Part shown: in pieces, positions 34,888 through 43,147 of the stretch
How positions within the stretch are numbered: the first letter of the stretch is position 1
How the letters are laid out: each line of letters opens with the position of its first letter
Virus record (IMG/VR): IMGVR_UViG_3300026459_000010
Coordinates: 1-64,000 of that record
Reading direction: 5' to 3' (one strand)
Length of the DNA stretch: 64,000 bases
Source of the DNA: a virus
Program-made: the position numbers and the translations under genes
Notes under the pieces: generated by a model
What the model saw: the letters and a program-made list of their open reading frames with translations, nothing else
Told to the model about the DNA's origin: nothing
The model's database searches: none

Positions 34888-35300
34888 AATTGTCCTAATA
34901 ATCGTTTCTTTTTCCATAGTTGACGATGAGTGTCGAGTTCAACTAGTTCATAATGCATTTCTTCAATTAGCCACTTTGAAAAACGTTTATGTATATATTC
35001 CCCTGAAAGTATCATAACCAGCGGTTTTGAATTTTTTAATATTGGTGTAATATTTGGCATTTCTTTAATATTTTCAGGATTAATAAGTATAAAATTTACT
35101 TCCGGTAATTTGGCCATATCGTTAAAGTTTTCAAAATAGATTACGTTTCTATTTTTAAACGACTGATCTATAGAAGAAAATACAAATACAGATTGAAAAA
35201 CGTTTGATGCTGTTTCAATCTCGCTAGGCCCTAATCCCAATAGAATAGTATTTTGGGGCTTTCCTACTTTCTTTCTTAACGTTTTTTCAAATTTACTCAT
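34884..35300 (-). CDS. Hypothetical protein coupled to gmd
   Basis: This 138-residue protein has an early ILLGLGPSEIE strand and alternating strands and helices (VFVFSSIDQSF, NFILINPENI, PLVMILSGEY), suggesting a small Rossmann-like fold. It ends basic (HRQLWKKKRLLGQL). It is the first gene of the minus-strand gmd transcript. A full TATAAATA late box lies upstream on the same strand (35324-35330), with a 22-nt leader. It could be a partial methyltransferase or sugar-modifying domain; no catalytic motif is clear. Confidence 0.6.
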   Translation of the reverse strand: MSKFEKTLRKKVGKPQNTILLGLGPSEIETASNVFQSVFVFSSIDQSFKNRNVIYFENFNDMAKLPEVNFILINPENIKEMPNITPILKNSKPLVMILSGEYIHKRFSKWLIEEMHYELVELDTHRQLWKKKRLLGQL

Positions 35301-35323
35301 TGAATTAGAATTAAATACTCTGT

Positions 35324-35330
35324 TATTTAT
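35324..35330 (-). promoter_or_regulatory. Late box of the gmd transcript
   Basis: Full TATAAATA on the minus strand, about 23 nt before the ATG at 35300. Confidence 0.65.
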
Positions 35331-35343
35331 AATTCAAAAAACT

Positions 35344-36183
35344 ATGAAATTTAAATTGTATAGAAAGTATGGAGCCATGAATAGTGGGCCTGTATTTGAT
35401 GCCTTTGAACTTGGACTAAAAAAATTAGGACATACTATTGTCGATAAGGAAGAAGATGTAGCTGTTATCTGGAGCGTACTTTGGCATGGAAGAATGTTTA
35501 GTAATAAATCTGTTTACGAACAATGCCAAGCAGCTAATATTCCTGTGATGATTATTGAAGTTGGAAATTTGGTTAGAGGATTAACGTGGAGGGTTAGTTT
35601 AAATAATATTAACGGCCTAGGTGAATTTGGAAATCAAGATGAGATTGACGAAGCACGACCACAAAAATTAAATATTCAATTAAAACCAGAAAATACACTA
35701 CGACGAAAAGAAATACTAATTGCTAGTCAGCATGAAAAAAGCCTCCAGTGGGTTGGTCAACCGTCTATGTCTGTTTGGGTAAAAAATACCGTAGCAGAAA
35801 TAAGAAAATATACTGATAGGTTAATTGTTGTAAGGCCACATCCACGGTCGCCTGTAGTTGTAAATTCTCCAAATGTGTTGGTACAATATCCAAGATTAGT
35901 GGCAAATACCTACGATGATTTTGATATAGATTATAATTATCATTGTGTAGTAAATTTTAATAGTGGTCCAGCAGTTAAAGCATCAATTAACGGTGTACCT
36001 GTAATTTGCGATCAAACAAGTCTTGCAGGCGAACTTTCTAATAACTTTGAAAATATAGAAAACCCAATTATTCCTGAACGGAGCGACTGGTTCAAAAAAC
36101 TTTGTCATACCGAGTGGTTATTATCAGAAATGGTTGACGGAATTCCTCAAAAAAGGTTAGTAAATATTTTACAAAAGTCTTGA
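35344..36183 (+). CDS. KpsC/KpsS-like glycosyltransferase paralogue 3
   Basis: This 279-residue protein has EILIASQHEKSLQWVGQPSM, TDRLIVVRPHPRS, HCVVNFNSGPAVKASINGVP and WLLSEMVDGIPQK. It is the same architecture as the products at 29213 and 31442. The HPRS motif is the best match of the three to the family HPR. It closes the glycan island and is separated from the next gene by a sigma70-type promoter. The function is probably transfer of a sugar to the surface glycan made by the island. Confidence 0.65.
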   Translation: MKFKLYRKYGAMNSGPVFDAFELGLKKLGHTIVDKEEDVAVIWSVLWHGRMFSNKSVYEQCQAANIPVMIIEVGNLVRGLTWRVSLNNINGLGEFGNQDEIDEARPQKLNIQLKPENTLRRKEILIASQHEKSLQWVGQPSMSVWVKNTVAEIRKYTDRLIVVRPHPRSPVVVNSPNVLVQYPRLVANTYDDFDIDYNYHCVVNFNSGPAVKASINGVPVICDQTSLAGELSNNFENIENPIIPERSDWFKKLCHTEWLLSEMVDGIPQKRLVNILQKS

Positions 36184-36207
36184 TTTTTAAATTATTTCTG
36201 CTATAAT
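36180..36207 (+). promoter_or_regulatory. Sigma70-type promoter before the gene at 36214
   Basis: TTGATT at 36180-36185 and TATAAT at 36202-36207 are separated by 16 bases. The -10 ends 6 nt before the ATG, so the transcript should start at or within a base or two of the start codon, leaderless. Confidence 0.72.
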
Positions 36208-36213
36208 ATTATT

Positions 36214-37395
36214 ATGGCGGCGAATGAATATTTCGAAGACATCTTTACCGAATTTTATACTTCGGTTATATCTACAAATTTCTTGAATAATCAGGACATT
36301 GTCGTATTGACAAATTTTTTCAATTTAATTGCAGATAACAAAAATCTTACCCAAGCGCAGGCAAACTATGTTATCAAGTTAATGGAAAAATATAAAAATC
36401 ATTTTAGTACACGACAATTAAATTTAAATTTTAGATTACAAAACGCAACATGGAAAAATCCTTTTAGAAATTTAGATATGACTAAAAGCATTTTTGTTGA
36501 AAAAGACAAAAATGATAAACTTTGGTTATGCTTAAAACATCCTTATTCTCTTAAAGAAGTTTTTGAAAAAGAAGTTCTTAAAAATAACAGAGAAGATCGA
36601 TCTCTTTGGAATCCAGACGATAAAGTTAGAAAATATAACATCTACGATTTAAATTTAATTTTAGTAAATGAATTTGCAATTAGACACGGATTTAATATTG
36701 ACGAATCATTTAATCATGCACTAGCAGATGTTGAACAGATTTGGAACGACGCAGAGTATTATGCTCCAGCCTGCAAAATTGTAAACGATGAAGTAGTATT
36801 ACAAAACGCAACTTCGTCTGCACAAGAGTATTTTGATTCTAGAAAATTAAAAGAATTAGATCACGACCTAATGCTGGCAAAGCGTATGGGTTATGTATTG
36901 TACGGGTCTACATCAAAAAATCTTATTCATAGAGTAGCCTCATATAATACAAATTATTTTTGGACCGACGATTTTAGTAAATTTTTTAATTTGTATAAAA
37001 CCGTAAAGAAAAAAGTTATTTTAATAGTCAGTGAAGATAATCATTTAAAAAGTTGGTTAGAGTCGTTTGTTATCTCCGCCATTAACAATGGAGTTAGCAA
37101 AGAGGAAATAAAAATTTGTTTTCGAAGTAGGAACGACGAAGATCCAAAGTTCAACGAATGGGTTAGAGCTTCGGGTCTCGGTGGAGATTTGTCTGAAGGT
37201 AGATTACTAATCTTTAAAAAGCCTGCAAAGTGGTTGATTAAAGAAGAAGACGATGTTAGTATTATAGTAGTGAACAAATCTTTTCCTCCTATGAGCAATA
37301 TGTCTCAAACGTGGATTGATAACCACTATTGTGTTTTATATCTAAGCGATGTAAAACCAGCTGTTCAAAAGGATAGGAATATTGTCGACTTGTAA
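36214..37395 (+). CDS. Hypothetical protein upstream of uvsW
   Basis: This 393-residue protein has an N-terminal helical region of about 70 residues (FFNLIADNKNLTQAQANYVI). A middle of about 170 residues contains WNPDDKVRKYNIYDLNLI, and the C terminus has alternating strands (KKKVILIVSEDNH, VSIIVVNKSFPPM, HYCVLYLSD) like a degenerate P-loop or helicase-related fold without visible Walker motifs. A good promoter (TTGATT-N16-TATAAT) ends 6 nt before the ATG, so the mRNA may be leaderless. The gene end overlaps the proposed uvsW TTG start. The role is probably linked to replication or recombination. Confidence 0.65.
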   Translation: MAANEYFEDIFTEFYTSVISTNFLNNQDIVVLTNFFNLIADNKNLTQAQANYVIKLMEKYKNHFSTRQLNLNFRLQNATWKNPFRNLDMTKSIFVEKDKNDKLWLCLKHPYSLKEVFEKEVLKNNREDRSLWNPDDKVRKYNIYDLNLILVNEFAIRHGFNIDESFNHALADVEQIWNDAEYYAPACKIVNDEVVLQNATSSAQEYFDSRKLKELDHDLMLAKRMGYVLYGSTSKNLIHRVASYNTNYFWTDDFSKFFNLYKTVKKKVILIVSEDNHLKSWLESFVISAINNGVSKEEIKICFRSRNDEDPKFNEWVRASGLGGDLSEGRLLIFKKPAKWLIKEEDDVSIIVVNKSFPPMSNMSQTWIDNHYCVLYLSDVKPAVQKDRNIVDL

Positions 37396-38834
37396 ATTAA
37401 TAATTAAGGATGAGGTTAATATTAAACTTGACGGTTTGCCTGTTGAAGTTCGAAGAAAGCTAGCAAACAAACTAGTATGACCTTCCCTATGCACGTCATA
37501 TGCCCGCTTACAAACTAGGTAGATGGGACGGTACTAAAACATATTTTGGTATTGGCGGCAATGGATATCTAGCACACTTAGATGTTATATTACCTATTAT
37601 TGAAGAATCAGGATTTGATATTGATGTAGAGGATCTAAGACAACCTCATGCGTTTGACTTTAAGCAAATAAATGAAAACTATTGGGCTGACAAAGGCAAG
37701 ACATGGCCAAAAGGTCATCCAGAAGCAGGTAAACCTATCATATTGAGAGATTATCAATACGATGTTGTTAATAAATTTTTAGAAAATCAACAAGCCTTAC
37801 AGGAGGTAGCAACAGGTGCAGGTAAAACGATTACTACAGCGACGTTGTCGCATCTTTGTGAACCGTATGGTCGTACGATGGTTATTGTTCCGAACAAATC
37901 GCTTGTTGTCCAGACTGAAGAAGACTACAAAAACCTAGGTTTAGATGTTGGTGTGTATTTCGGTGATCGAAAAGAATTAAATCGAACACACACTATCTGT
38001 ACATGGCAAAGTCTTAATGTATTAGACAAAAAAAGCTATGATGAAGAAAGTCTTAGCCTTGCAGAATTTTGCGAAGGGGTTGTGGCTATTATTGTTGACG
38101 AAGTTCATCAGGCCAAAGCAGATGTTTTAACAAAATTATTGACTCAAAATTTTAAAAACTGCGCTATACGTTGGGGATTAACAGGCACCATACCTAAAGA
38201 AGCTTGGGAGTTTCAAGGCATACTTGCAAGTATAGGTCCAGTTATTAATCGTGTATCTGCTTATGATTTACAACAAAAAGATGTTCTTGCTCAACTCAAT
38301 ATTAATATTTTACAAACTAACAACATAGAAGTATTCAGAAGTTACGCCGAAGAATATTCATGGTTAGTTACCGATCCTACTAGAATTAGTTGGATTGCAA
38401 ATAAGGTTAAAGATATTTCCACTTCAGGAAATACACTTGTCTTAGTCAACAGGATTGACACAGGAGACAAGTTAATTAACCTACTACCCGGTGCGGTCTT
38501 TATCAACGGCTCTGTTAAATTAGATGACAGGAAAGAAGAATACGATGATGTTAAAACAAGTGATGACAAGATTATTGTGGCGACTTACGGTGTGGCCGCT
38601 GTGGGTATTAATATTCCAAGGATTTTTAATCTGGTTCTTATTGAGCCCGGAAAGAGCTTTGTCCGCGTTATCCAATCTATTGGACGAGGCATTAGAAAAG
38701 CAGAAGACAAAGACCATGTAGAGATTTGGGATATTACCTCTACATGCAAATATGCCAAACGGCATTTAACTGAAAGGAAAAAATATTATAAAGAAGCAAA
38801 ATATCCTTTCACAATTACAAAGGTAACAACATGA
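37382..38834 (+). CDS. uvsW: DNA helicase UvsW with an apparent frameshift near 37478
   Basis: The long frame from 37500 encodes a superfamily 2 helicase: EVATGAGKTITT (Walker A), IIVDEVHQAKA (DEVH), RWGLTGTIPKE, VATYGVAAVGINIP and VIQSIGRGIRKA. The UvsW N-terminal domain is incomplete there. Immediately upstream, a different frame from a TTG at 37382 encodes CKLIIKDEVNIKLDGLPVEV and RRKLANKLV, then TGA at 37478-37480. The 37500 frame read upstream gives YDLPYARHMPAYKLGRWDG. Together they read as one UvsW N terminus if one base is skipped or two are re-read. The full protein would have about 483 residues. UvsW drives branch migration and the switch from origin to recombination replication. 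Confidence 0.75.
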
Positions 38835-39337
38835 GAATTTTAACATTAAACAATAAATCATTTGATTTAAATGATTTACCAGAAGAGGTAGATGAAGATA
38901 CGAGATTTAGTGTATTAGATAATTCTAACCCTAGCGAACCAGATTTTTATTTTATGCCTCTAATATTTTTAGAGTCATTTAATAGCCCAGCCATTTTATT
39001 AAACATTGGCGGGTATGAAGTACAAATGCCTTTGGATTGGTGTATGGTAGTAGGGGATAAAGACTGCGGATTAGATCCAGAAGTATTGCCGTTAACTAGC
39101 ATCAATGAACGGGGATTTGATGCTCTTATTTTTAATCCTATTAAAGGATTTAAGGCAGAATATTTTCCTATTGAAATTATTAATATCTATCAAGATGTTC
39201 GTTGGTATTTTCCTAAAATGAAAAACGGACATATGCTCACGGTTCCATTGCACGACGGAGATAATCCTCCGTGTGCATTTTTTGTTAAAGAAGTAAGTAG
39301 ACAATGCGAGATACTTCAACTCGATAAGGTCATTTAA
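38831..39337 (+). CDS. Hypothetical protein downstream of uvsW
   Basis: This 168-residue, acidic protein has a start overlapping the uvsW stop (ATGA). It reads as alternating strands (MRILTLNNKSFDLNDLPEEV, FYFMPLIFLES, ILLNIGGYEVQMPLDWCMVV, KNGHMLTVPLHDGDNPPCAF). No catalytic motif is recognisable. I recall nothing specific for it beyond its position in the replication block of the phage. An all-beta or alpha/beta accessory protein is likely. Confidence 0.65.
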   Translation: MRILTLNNKSFDLNDLPEEVDEDTRFSVLDNSNPSEPDFYFMPLIFLESFNSPAILLNIGGYEVQMPLDWCMVVGDKDCGLDPEVLPLTSINERGFDALIFNPIKGFKAEYFPIEIINIYQDVRWYFPKMKNGHMLTVPLHDGDNPPCAFFVKEVSRQCEILQLDKVI

Positions 39338-39347
39338 AAGGATTATG

Positions 39348-39701
39348 ATGAAAGCAGGTAAAGTGTGGGGTCAAACAGAACTCCTTGAAGCCAATGGTGT
39401 ATTAGAGTTTCACCGTATTGAAGCCCGGAAAGGCGGCGTCTGTTCAAAGCATAAACACAAATATAAGTGGAATGGATTTTTTGTTGAATCAGGTAAACTT
39501 ATTATTCGTGTTTGGAAAAACAACTACGATCTTGTCGATGAGACTATCTTAGAAGCAGGCGATTTTACTAAAGTGATGCCTGGCGAATATCATCAATTTG
39601 AAGCCCTTGAAGATACGGTAGCATTTGAATTGTATTGGGCAGAATTTGATCATGACGACATTGAAAGAGAAACGGTGGGATATAATCATGGGCAGTCTTA
39701 A
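39348..39701 (+). CDS. Single-domain cupin (mannose-6-phosphate isomerase-like)
   Basis: This protein has about 117 residues with a choice of ATG at 39345 or 39348, after an AAAGGA site. The cupin motifs are visible: GGVCSKHKHKYKWNGFFVESG (metal-binding His pair, Glu) and PGEYHQFEALEDTVAFELYW (second His). It could act as a sugar isomerase or epimerase, or as a sensor. It stands away from the glycan island, amid replication genes, and overlaps the next gene by 14 bases. Confidence 0.75.
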   Translation: MKAGKVWGQTELLEANGVLEFHRIEARKGGVCSKHKHKYKWNGFFVESGKLIIRVWKNNYDLVDETILEAGDFTKVMPGEYHQFEALEDTVAFELYWAEFDHDDIERETVGYNHGQS

Positions 39702-39972
39702 ACCAGGTGCCGAGTATATCTATGAACGCCAAGAAGGTGTTGTATATGCTCGAGAAAAAGGTGCACCGGTTGAAGAAAGAATGCCAATAGGGTGGGACTG
39801 GATACCCGAAGATAATCCGTCAAGAGTTCGCGGTGCTTCAAGAGAAAGCATTTTAGAAAATCAACTTTGGTACAATATTCGGCAGGCCGCGAAGACTAAT
39901 CCTGCTTTACACGAGGCGCTTAATCGTGTTAAAATGTTGTATTACCTGAGTAAAAATAATGGGCAAGAATAA
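39688..39972 (+). CDS. Small hypothetical protein
   Basis: This 94-residue protein starts at the ATG at 39688, inside the end of the cupin gene; the longer in-frame start at 39625 would overlap too far. The sequence (GAEYIYERQEGVVYAREKGA, IGWDWIPEDNPSRV, NQLWYNIRQAAKTNPALHEA) is well structured and ends RVKMLYYLSKNNGQE. I remember this type as a common unannotated protein of T4-like environmental phages. It overlaps the next gene by 14 bases, so it is coupled. Confidence 0.65.
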   Translation: MGSLKPGAEYIYERQEGVVYAREKGAPVEERMPIGWDWIPEDNPSRVRGASRESILENQLWYNIRQAAKTNPALHEALNRVKMLYYLSKNNGQE

Positions 39973-40438
39973 ACACGTAGACCTTTTTAAAGATATGATC
40001 CCAGCAGTGGACATGGGATTAAAAGAACTTTGGGATGCTGCTACAGAAGATGGTCGTAAAGAAATCAAAGGCGACTTGTGGAATCTTACACGTTATATTA
40101 GTAATGTAAAATCGAGTAATCGAGAATTACAAGAACATTTTGTATTAACCGTAAATGAATTTTATAACAAGAATTGGGCAGGAATACAAAAACATCCTAA
40201 ACTTTTATGGCAGTCTTTGTGTTTATGCTCTCACGAAACTAAGAAAACATATTTTCACGAATGGCTTCCTTTAAAACGTGAGAAAAACAAAAAAGAAGAG
40301 TTTTTAGCAAATTTATTTCCAAACATGAAATGGTCGGATGTCGAGACTCTTGCCATGATATCTACCGATAAAGAAATTAAGGAATATTGTGCGTCACTTG
40401 GTTGGGATAAAAAAGAAATCAATGCAATCAAATTTTAA
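39959..40438 (+). CDS. Helical hypothetical protein of the replication block
   Basis: This 159-residue protein is predicted largely helical: LWNLTRYISNVKSSNRELQEH, HFVLTVNEFYNKNWAGIQKH, HPKLLWQSLCLCSHETKKTY and KEIKEYCASLGWDKKEI. I considered clamp-loader small subunit gp62, but no gp44, gp45 or regA gene lies nearby and the match is not convincing. It overlaps the following zinc-finger gene by 17 bases. Confidence 0.62.
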   Translation: MGKNKHVDLFKDMIPAVDMGLKELWDAATEDGRKEIKGDLWNLTRYISNVKSSNRELQEHFVLTVNEFYNKNWAGIQKHPKLLWQSLCLCSHETKKTYFHEWLPLKREKNKKEEFLANLFPNMKWSDVETLAMISTDKEIKEYCASLGWDKKEINAIKF

Positions 40439-41105
40439 ATGCGAGCATTGCGGTAAGGAATTTGTCAAAGAAAAAACTTTGACCGTGCATATTTGTGAAC
40501 AAAAACGTCGATACCTAGCCAAAAATGAAAAACATGTTCAGGCAGGACTTTTAACATTTCAGAAATTTTATGAATTGTCTAGCAAAGGAAAAGTTCAAAA
40601 AACCTTTGACGAATTTGCATCAAGTCCTTATTACACAGCATTTGTAAAATTTGGAAGTTTTTTAGTTAACACCGCCCCCATTTATCCGGAAATGTTTATA
40701 GACTACGTTTTACGAAGTGGGGTGAAATTAGACCACTGGTGTAGAGATGAATTGTACGAAACTTATATCACCGAGATGATTAAGAAAGAACCTGCAGACG
40801 GAGCAATTCAAAGAACTATATCAACTATGATGGATTGGGGTGAAAAAAACAATGCTCCGTGGGAACATTATTTTGCATTTGTTAATTTAAATAGAGCTGC
40901 TCACGATATTCGAGAAGGATTAATTAGTCCATGGATATTGTTAAATAGCAAGTCTGGTAAAGACATGCTTACACGCATGAACGACGAGCAGTTAGAAATA
41001 GTTGGTCCAGTTATTGATCCTCAGTTCTGGCTTAGACGTTTTAAATCACTGCCCGCCGATATTGAATTAGTTAAAGATGTCATCAAGGAGGCGAAGATAC
41101 AATAA
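40422..41105 (+). CDS. Zinc-finger protein conserved in T4-like environmental phages
   Basis: The start is the ATG at 40422, giving MQSNFKCEHCGKEFVKEKTL-TVHIC, a C2HC-type finger (Cys-x2-Cys…His-x-Cys), and 227 residues in all. The rest is helical (YYTAFVKFGSFLVN, LDHWCRDELYETYITEM, ISTMMDWGEKNNAPW). I recall a family with the same KCE.CG.EF.KE.TL…C…R.....YV opening in marine T4-like phages, always unassigned. Zinc and possibly nucleic-acid binding are inferred from the finger. Confidence 0.68.
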   Translation: MQSNFKCEHCGKEFVKEKTLTVHICEQKRRYLAKNEKHVQAGLLTFQKFYELSSKGKVQKTFDEFASSPYYTAFVKFGSFLVNTAPIYPEMFIDYVLRSGVKLDHWCRDELYETYITEMIKKEPADGAIQRTISTMMDWGEKNNAPWEHYFAFVNLNRAAHDIREGLISPWILLNSKSGKDMLTRMNDEQLEIVGPVIDPQFWLRRFKSLPADIELVKDVIKEAKIQ

Positions 41106-41329
41106 TGCCAAAACGACAAAAAGAAGAGATAGTAGAAGAAGAACTTAAAGAAAACGAGGAATTTATTTCAAGGGATGACATTGATATTGAGGTAGTGGTT
41201 GGTTCTGATTCGCCCGATGTTTATGTTAAATTTAGCGGGTTTGACGACGAAGAAGATGCCGAAGAATATGCACAATTCTTAGCAGACACACTACCTTTAT
41301 TATTATTTGAAAGCACTAGGTTGCAGTAA
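41105..41329 (+). CDS. Small acidic protein before the DnaE-like gene
   Basis: This 74-residue protein is Glu/Asp rich (KEEIVEEELKENEEF, GFDDEEDAEEYAQFLADTLP). It starts on the last base of the previous stop (TAATG) and overlaps the next ATG in the same way. It probably folds as a small alpha/beta unit with a terminal helix LLLFESTRLQ. Coupling to the DnaE-like gene suggests that the two act together, but I recognise no family. Confidence 0.6.
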   Translation: MPKRQKEEIVEEELKENEEFISRDDIDIEVVVGSDSPDVYVKFSGFDDEEDAEEYAQFLADTLPLLLFESTRLQ

Positions 41330-41907
41330 TGCCAGATATCGATATAGACTTTGTTAACAGAGACGAGGCTCTTAAATTTTTTAAGACTACATCTGCAAGT
41401 AGACTTGAAGATACTAAATTAGTCAAACATAATACAGGAATATACCTACACGATGTTCCTGTTGATGCCGTTTCTGGACTTTGTTCTATTCCTTACGATC
41501 AGGCAGAGGATTTAGGTTATTTTAAGATAGATTTTTTAAATGTTCACATATACAAAGGTGTACGTAATGAAGAACATCTTATCCAACTAATGAATACGGA
41601 GCCACTATGGGATCTTTTAGAGCAAGACGATTTCGTCAACTTACTCTTTCACGTAAACGGGCATGGTTCTATATTAAGACAAATGAAGCCAAAGAGTGTG
41701 GAACAACTGGCGGCCATTCTAGCAATGATACGCCCAGCGAAACGTTATCTGATTGGCAAAGATTGGACTACGGTGATGACGGAAGTATGGACGAAACCGG
41801 AGAATGACGAATACTATTTTAAGAAAAGCCATGCTACAGCATATGCCATGGCTATTGTTGTTCAGATGAATCTAATCTGCGAAGGTGTTAGTTACGGATT
41901 TAGTTAA
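41329..41907 (+). CDS. Condensed DnaE-like protein (bacterial DNA polymerase III alpha motifs)
   Basis: This 192-residue protein strings together motifs of the bacterial replicative polymerase in the right order. MPDIDIDF at its very start matches E. coli MPDFDVDF, which holds catalytic Asp401 and Asp403. KHNTGIYLH matches KHAGGVVIA. YFKIDFLNV (Asp68) matches KFDFLGL, which holds the third catalytic Asp. LAAILAMIRPAK matches ALVALFRPGP, and FKKSHATAYAMAI matches FNKSHSAAYALVS. The intervening parts of the roughly 300-residue palm/fingers are cut down. It might be a minimal polymerase, a replisome decoy or a clamp-binding accessory. The homology is clear; the activity is not. Confidence 0.78.
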   Translation: MPDIDIDFVNRDEALKFFKTTSASRLEDTKLVKHNTGIYLHDVPVDAVSGLCSIPYDQAEDLGYFKIDFLNVHIYKGVRNEEHLIQLMNTEPLWDLLEQDDFVNLLFHVNGHGSILRQMKPKSVEQLAAILAMIRPAKRYLIGKDWTTVMTEVWTKPENDEYYFKKSHATAYAMAIVVQMNLICEGVSYGFS

Positions 41908-42275
41908 GTACTTCGCCTAACTAGTGTAATTGATTTACGCTTAATTCTTTTTGTGATAATATCATTTAAACTAGTACACGGTCCAAACATTACCCTTACA
42001 TCTTTAGTTGCAAAATTTTTAATAGCGTATCTAAATACCTGTATTTCTTTAGCTAGGAATATGTTGATAGGAATTTGTCTATTTGATTCCCACCACCATG
42101 CTTCTCCAAGCTCTAAAAACTTAGATTTTTCTTCTTCGCTCCGTAATGCTACGTAATCGTAAAAGCTGGTTACCTGCGCATCCTGATTAATGATAATACC
42201 CACGTATTCTTGATTTACGTGGTTTATAACACTTATAAAAGGAAAGTTTTGTTGTAAATTTTCTGTTATTCTCAT
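41904..42275 (-). CDS. Hypothetical protein, minus strand
   Basis: The likely start is the ATG at 42275 (123 residues, MRITENLQQNFPFISVINHV), because the longer frame from 42377 would overlap the divergent structural gene. The sequence contains EYVGIIINQDAQVTSFYDYVA, AWWWESNRQIPINIFL and MFGPCTSLNDIITKRIKRKS. I recall similar proteins as unassigned genes of T4-like phages. It overlaps the stop of the DnaE-like gene by 4 bases, convergently. Confidence 0.62.
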   Translation of the reverse strand: MRITENLQQNFPFISVINHVNQEYVGIIINQDAQVTSFYDYVALRSEEEKSKFLELGEAWWWESNRQIPINIFLAKEIQVFRYAIKNFATKDVRVMFGPCTSLNDIITKRIKRKSITLVRRST

Positions 42276-42276
42276 A

Positions 42277-42283
42277 CTAAATA
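42277..42283 (+). promoter_or_regulatory. Late box of the beta-sandwich protein gene
   Basis: CTAAATA, 21 nt before the ATG at 42305. Confidence 0.5.
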
Positions 42284-42304
42284 TGCTAAAGGGCTCACTA
42301 GTGT

Positions 42305-43135
42305 ATGCAACTAAATCCAGTTTATTTATATCCAAATAGAATCGATGTCTATACAAATGTTCCCGGATCTTGGACAACAGAGAGGTATCGTAGAGTGTAT
42401 AATAGAAATATAAAAATTTATCGCGGTATTGATAATCCTATAGATATACAGGTTAGAAATTCAGACGAAAAAGCAATTGATTTAACAAACAAAAACTATT
42501 CATTTGTTTTTAATCTTGTTAATCGTGAAAATCGAGAACTTGTATTATCCAAAGATTGTACCGTAGTTACGCTGTCGTCTGGTAAACTCAATGTCGAGTT
42601 AACCGCCAGCGAACTTTATGATTTACGACCTGGTTTTTATCAATATAGCATCTATAAAGAAGAACGTACTTTAGATAGTGCAGATACAACCAAATACGTT
42701 GCCAAAAAAACTCCGGTATACATTGATAGCCAATACGGCACCGAAGCTGTTATTGAGATTAAAGGAGATGCCCAAGGCGATCCGTTAGATAGTATTGAAA
42801 TAACAAAGTTTTTATTATTACAGCCTAGCGTAACAGGTGACACCGGAAATCCAATTTATTATAGCAGTTTAATTGACGCTAGTTATGAATTATCAACATC
42901 AAAAAGCACACATACCTTTGCTTTTTATATGACCAATTATTCCGGCGAAGTTACTATAGAAGGTAGTATGTTTGAAGGTGGAACTCCAACATCCTGGACC
43001 ACATTGGACACACTGACCTTTACCACTAATAATCTTTCCTATTCAAATATTGAAGGAAAATGGAAATGGTTAAGAGTCAAACACAAACCGGCAATTCCTA
43101 ATACAGGAACATTTGACAAGATACTATACAGATAG
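42305..43135 (+). CDS. Predicted baseplate/tail beta-sandwich protein
   Basis: This 276-residue protein has an N-terminal region (NIKIYRGIDNPIDIQVRNSD, KNYSFVFNLVNRENRELVLS, LRPGFYQYSIYKEE) resembling the beta-sandwich of BppU-like baseplate proteins. A second beta domain (FAFYMTNYSGEVTIEGSMFE, WKWLRVKHKPAI) resembles a carbohydrate- or discoidin-like unit. A late box CTAAATA lies 21 nt upstream. It is a structural gene among replication genes. Receptor or tail decoration is an inference. Confidence 0.6.
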   Translation: MQLNPVYLYPNRIDVYTNVPGSWTTERYRRVYNRNIKIYRGIDNPIDIQVRNSDEKAIDLTNKNYSFVFNLVNRENRELVLSKDCTVVTLSSGKLNVELTASELYDLRPGFYQYSIYKEERTLDSADTTKYVAKKTPVYIDSQYGTEAVIEIKGDAQGDPLDSIEITKFLLLQPSVTGDTGNPIYYSSLIDASYELSTSKSTHTFAFYMTNYSGEVTIEGSMFEGGTPTSWTTLDTLTFTTNNLSYSNIEGKWKWLRVKHKPAIPNTGTFDKILYR

Positions 43136-43147
43136 TATAATAAGTTT

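Noticed and set aside
35324-35343. Plus-strand late promoter for the gene at 35344
   Set aside because: The TATAAATA here is oriented toward the minus-strand gmd transcript; the only plus-strand candidate (TTAAATA at 35311) is far and weak.
39959-40438. Clamp-loader small subunit gp62
   Set aside because: No neighbouring gp44, gp45 or regA and no convincing motif match.
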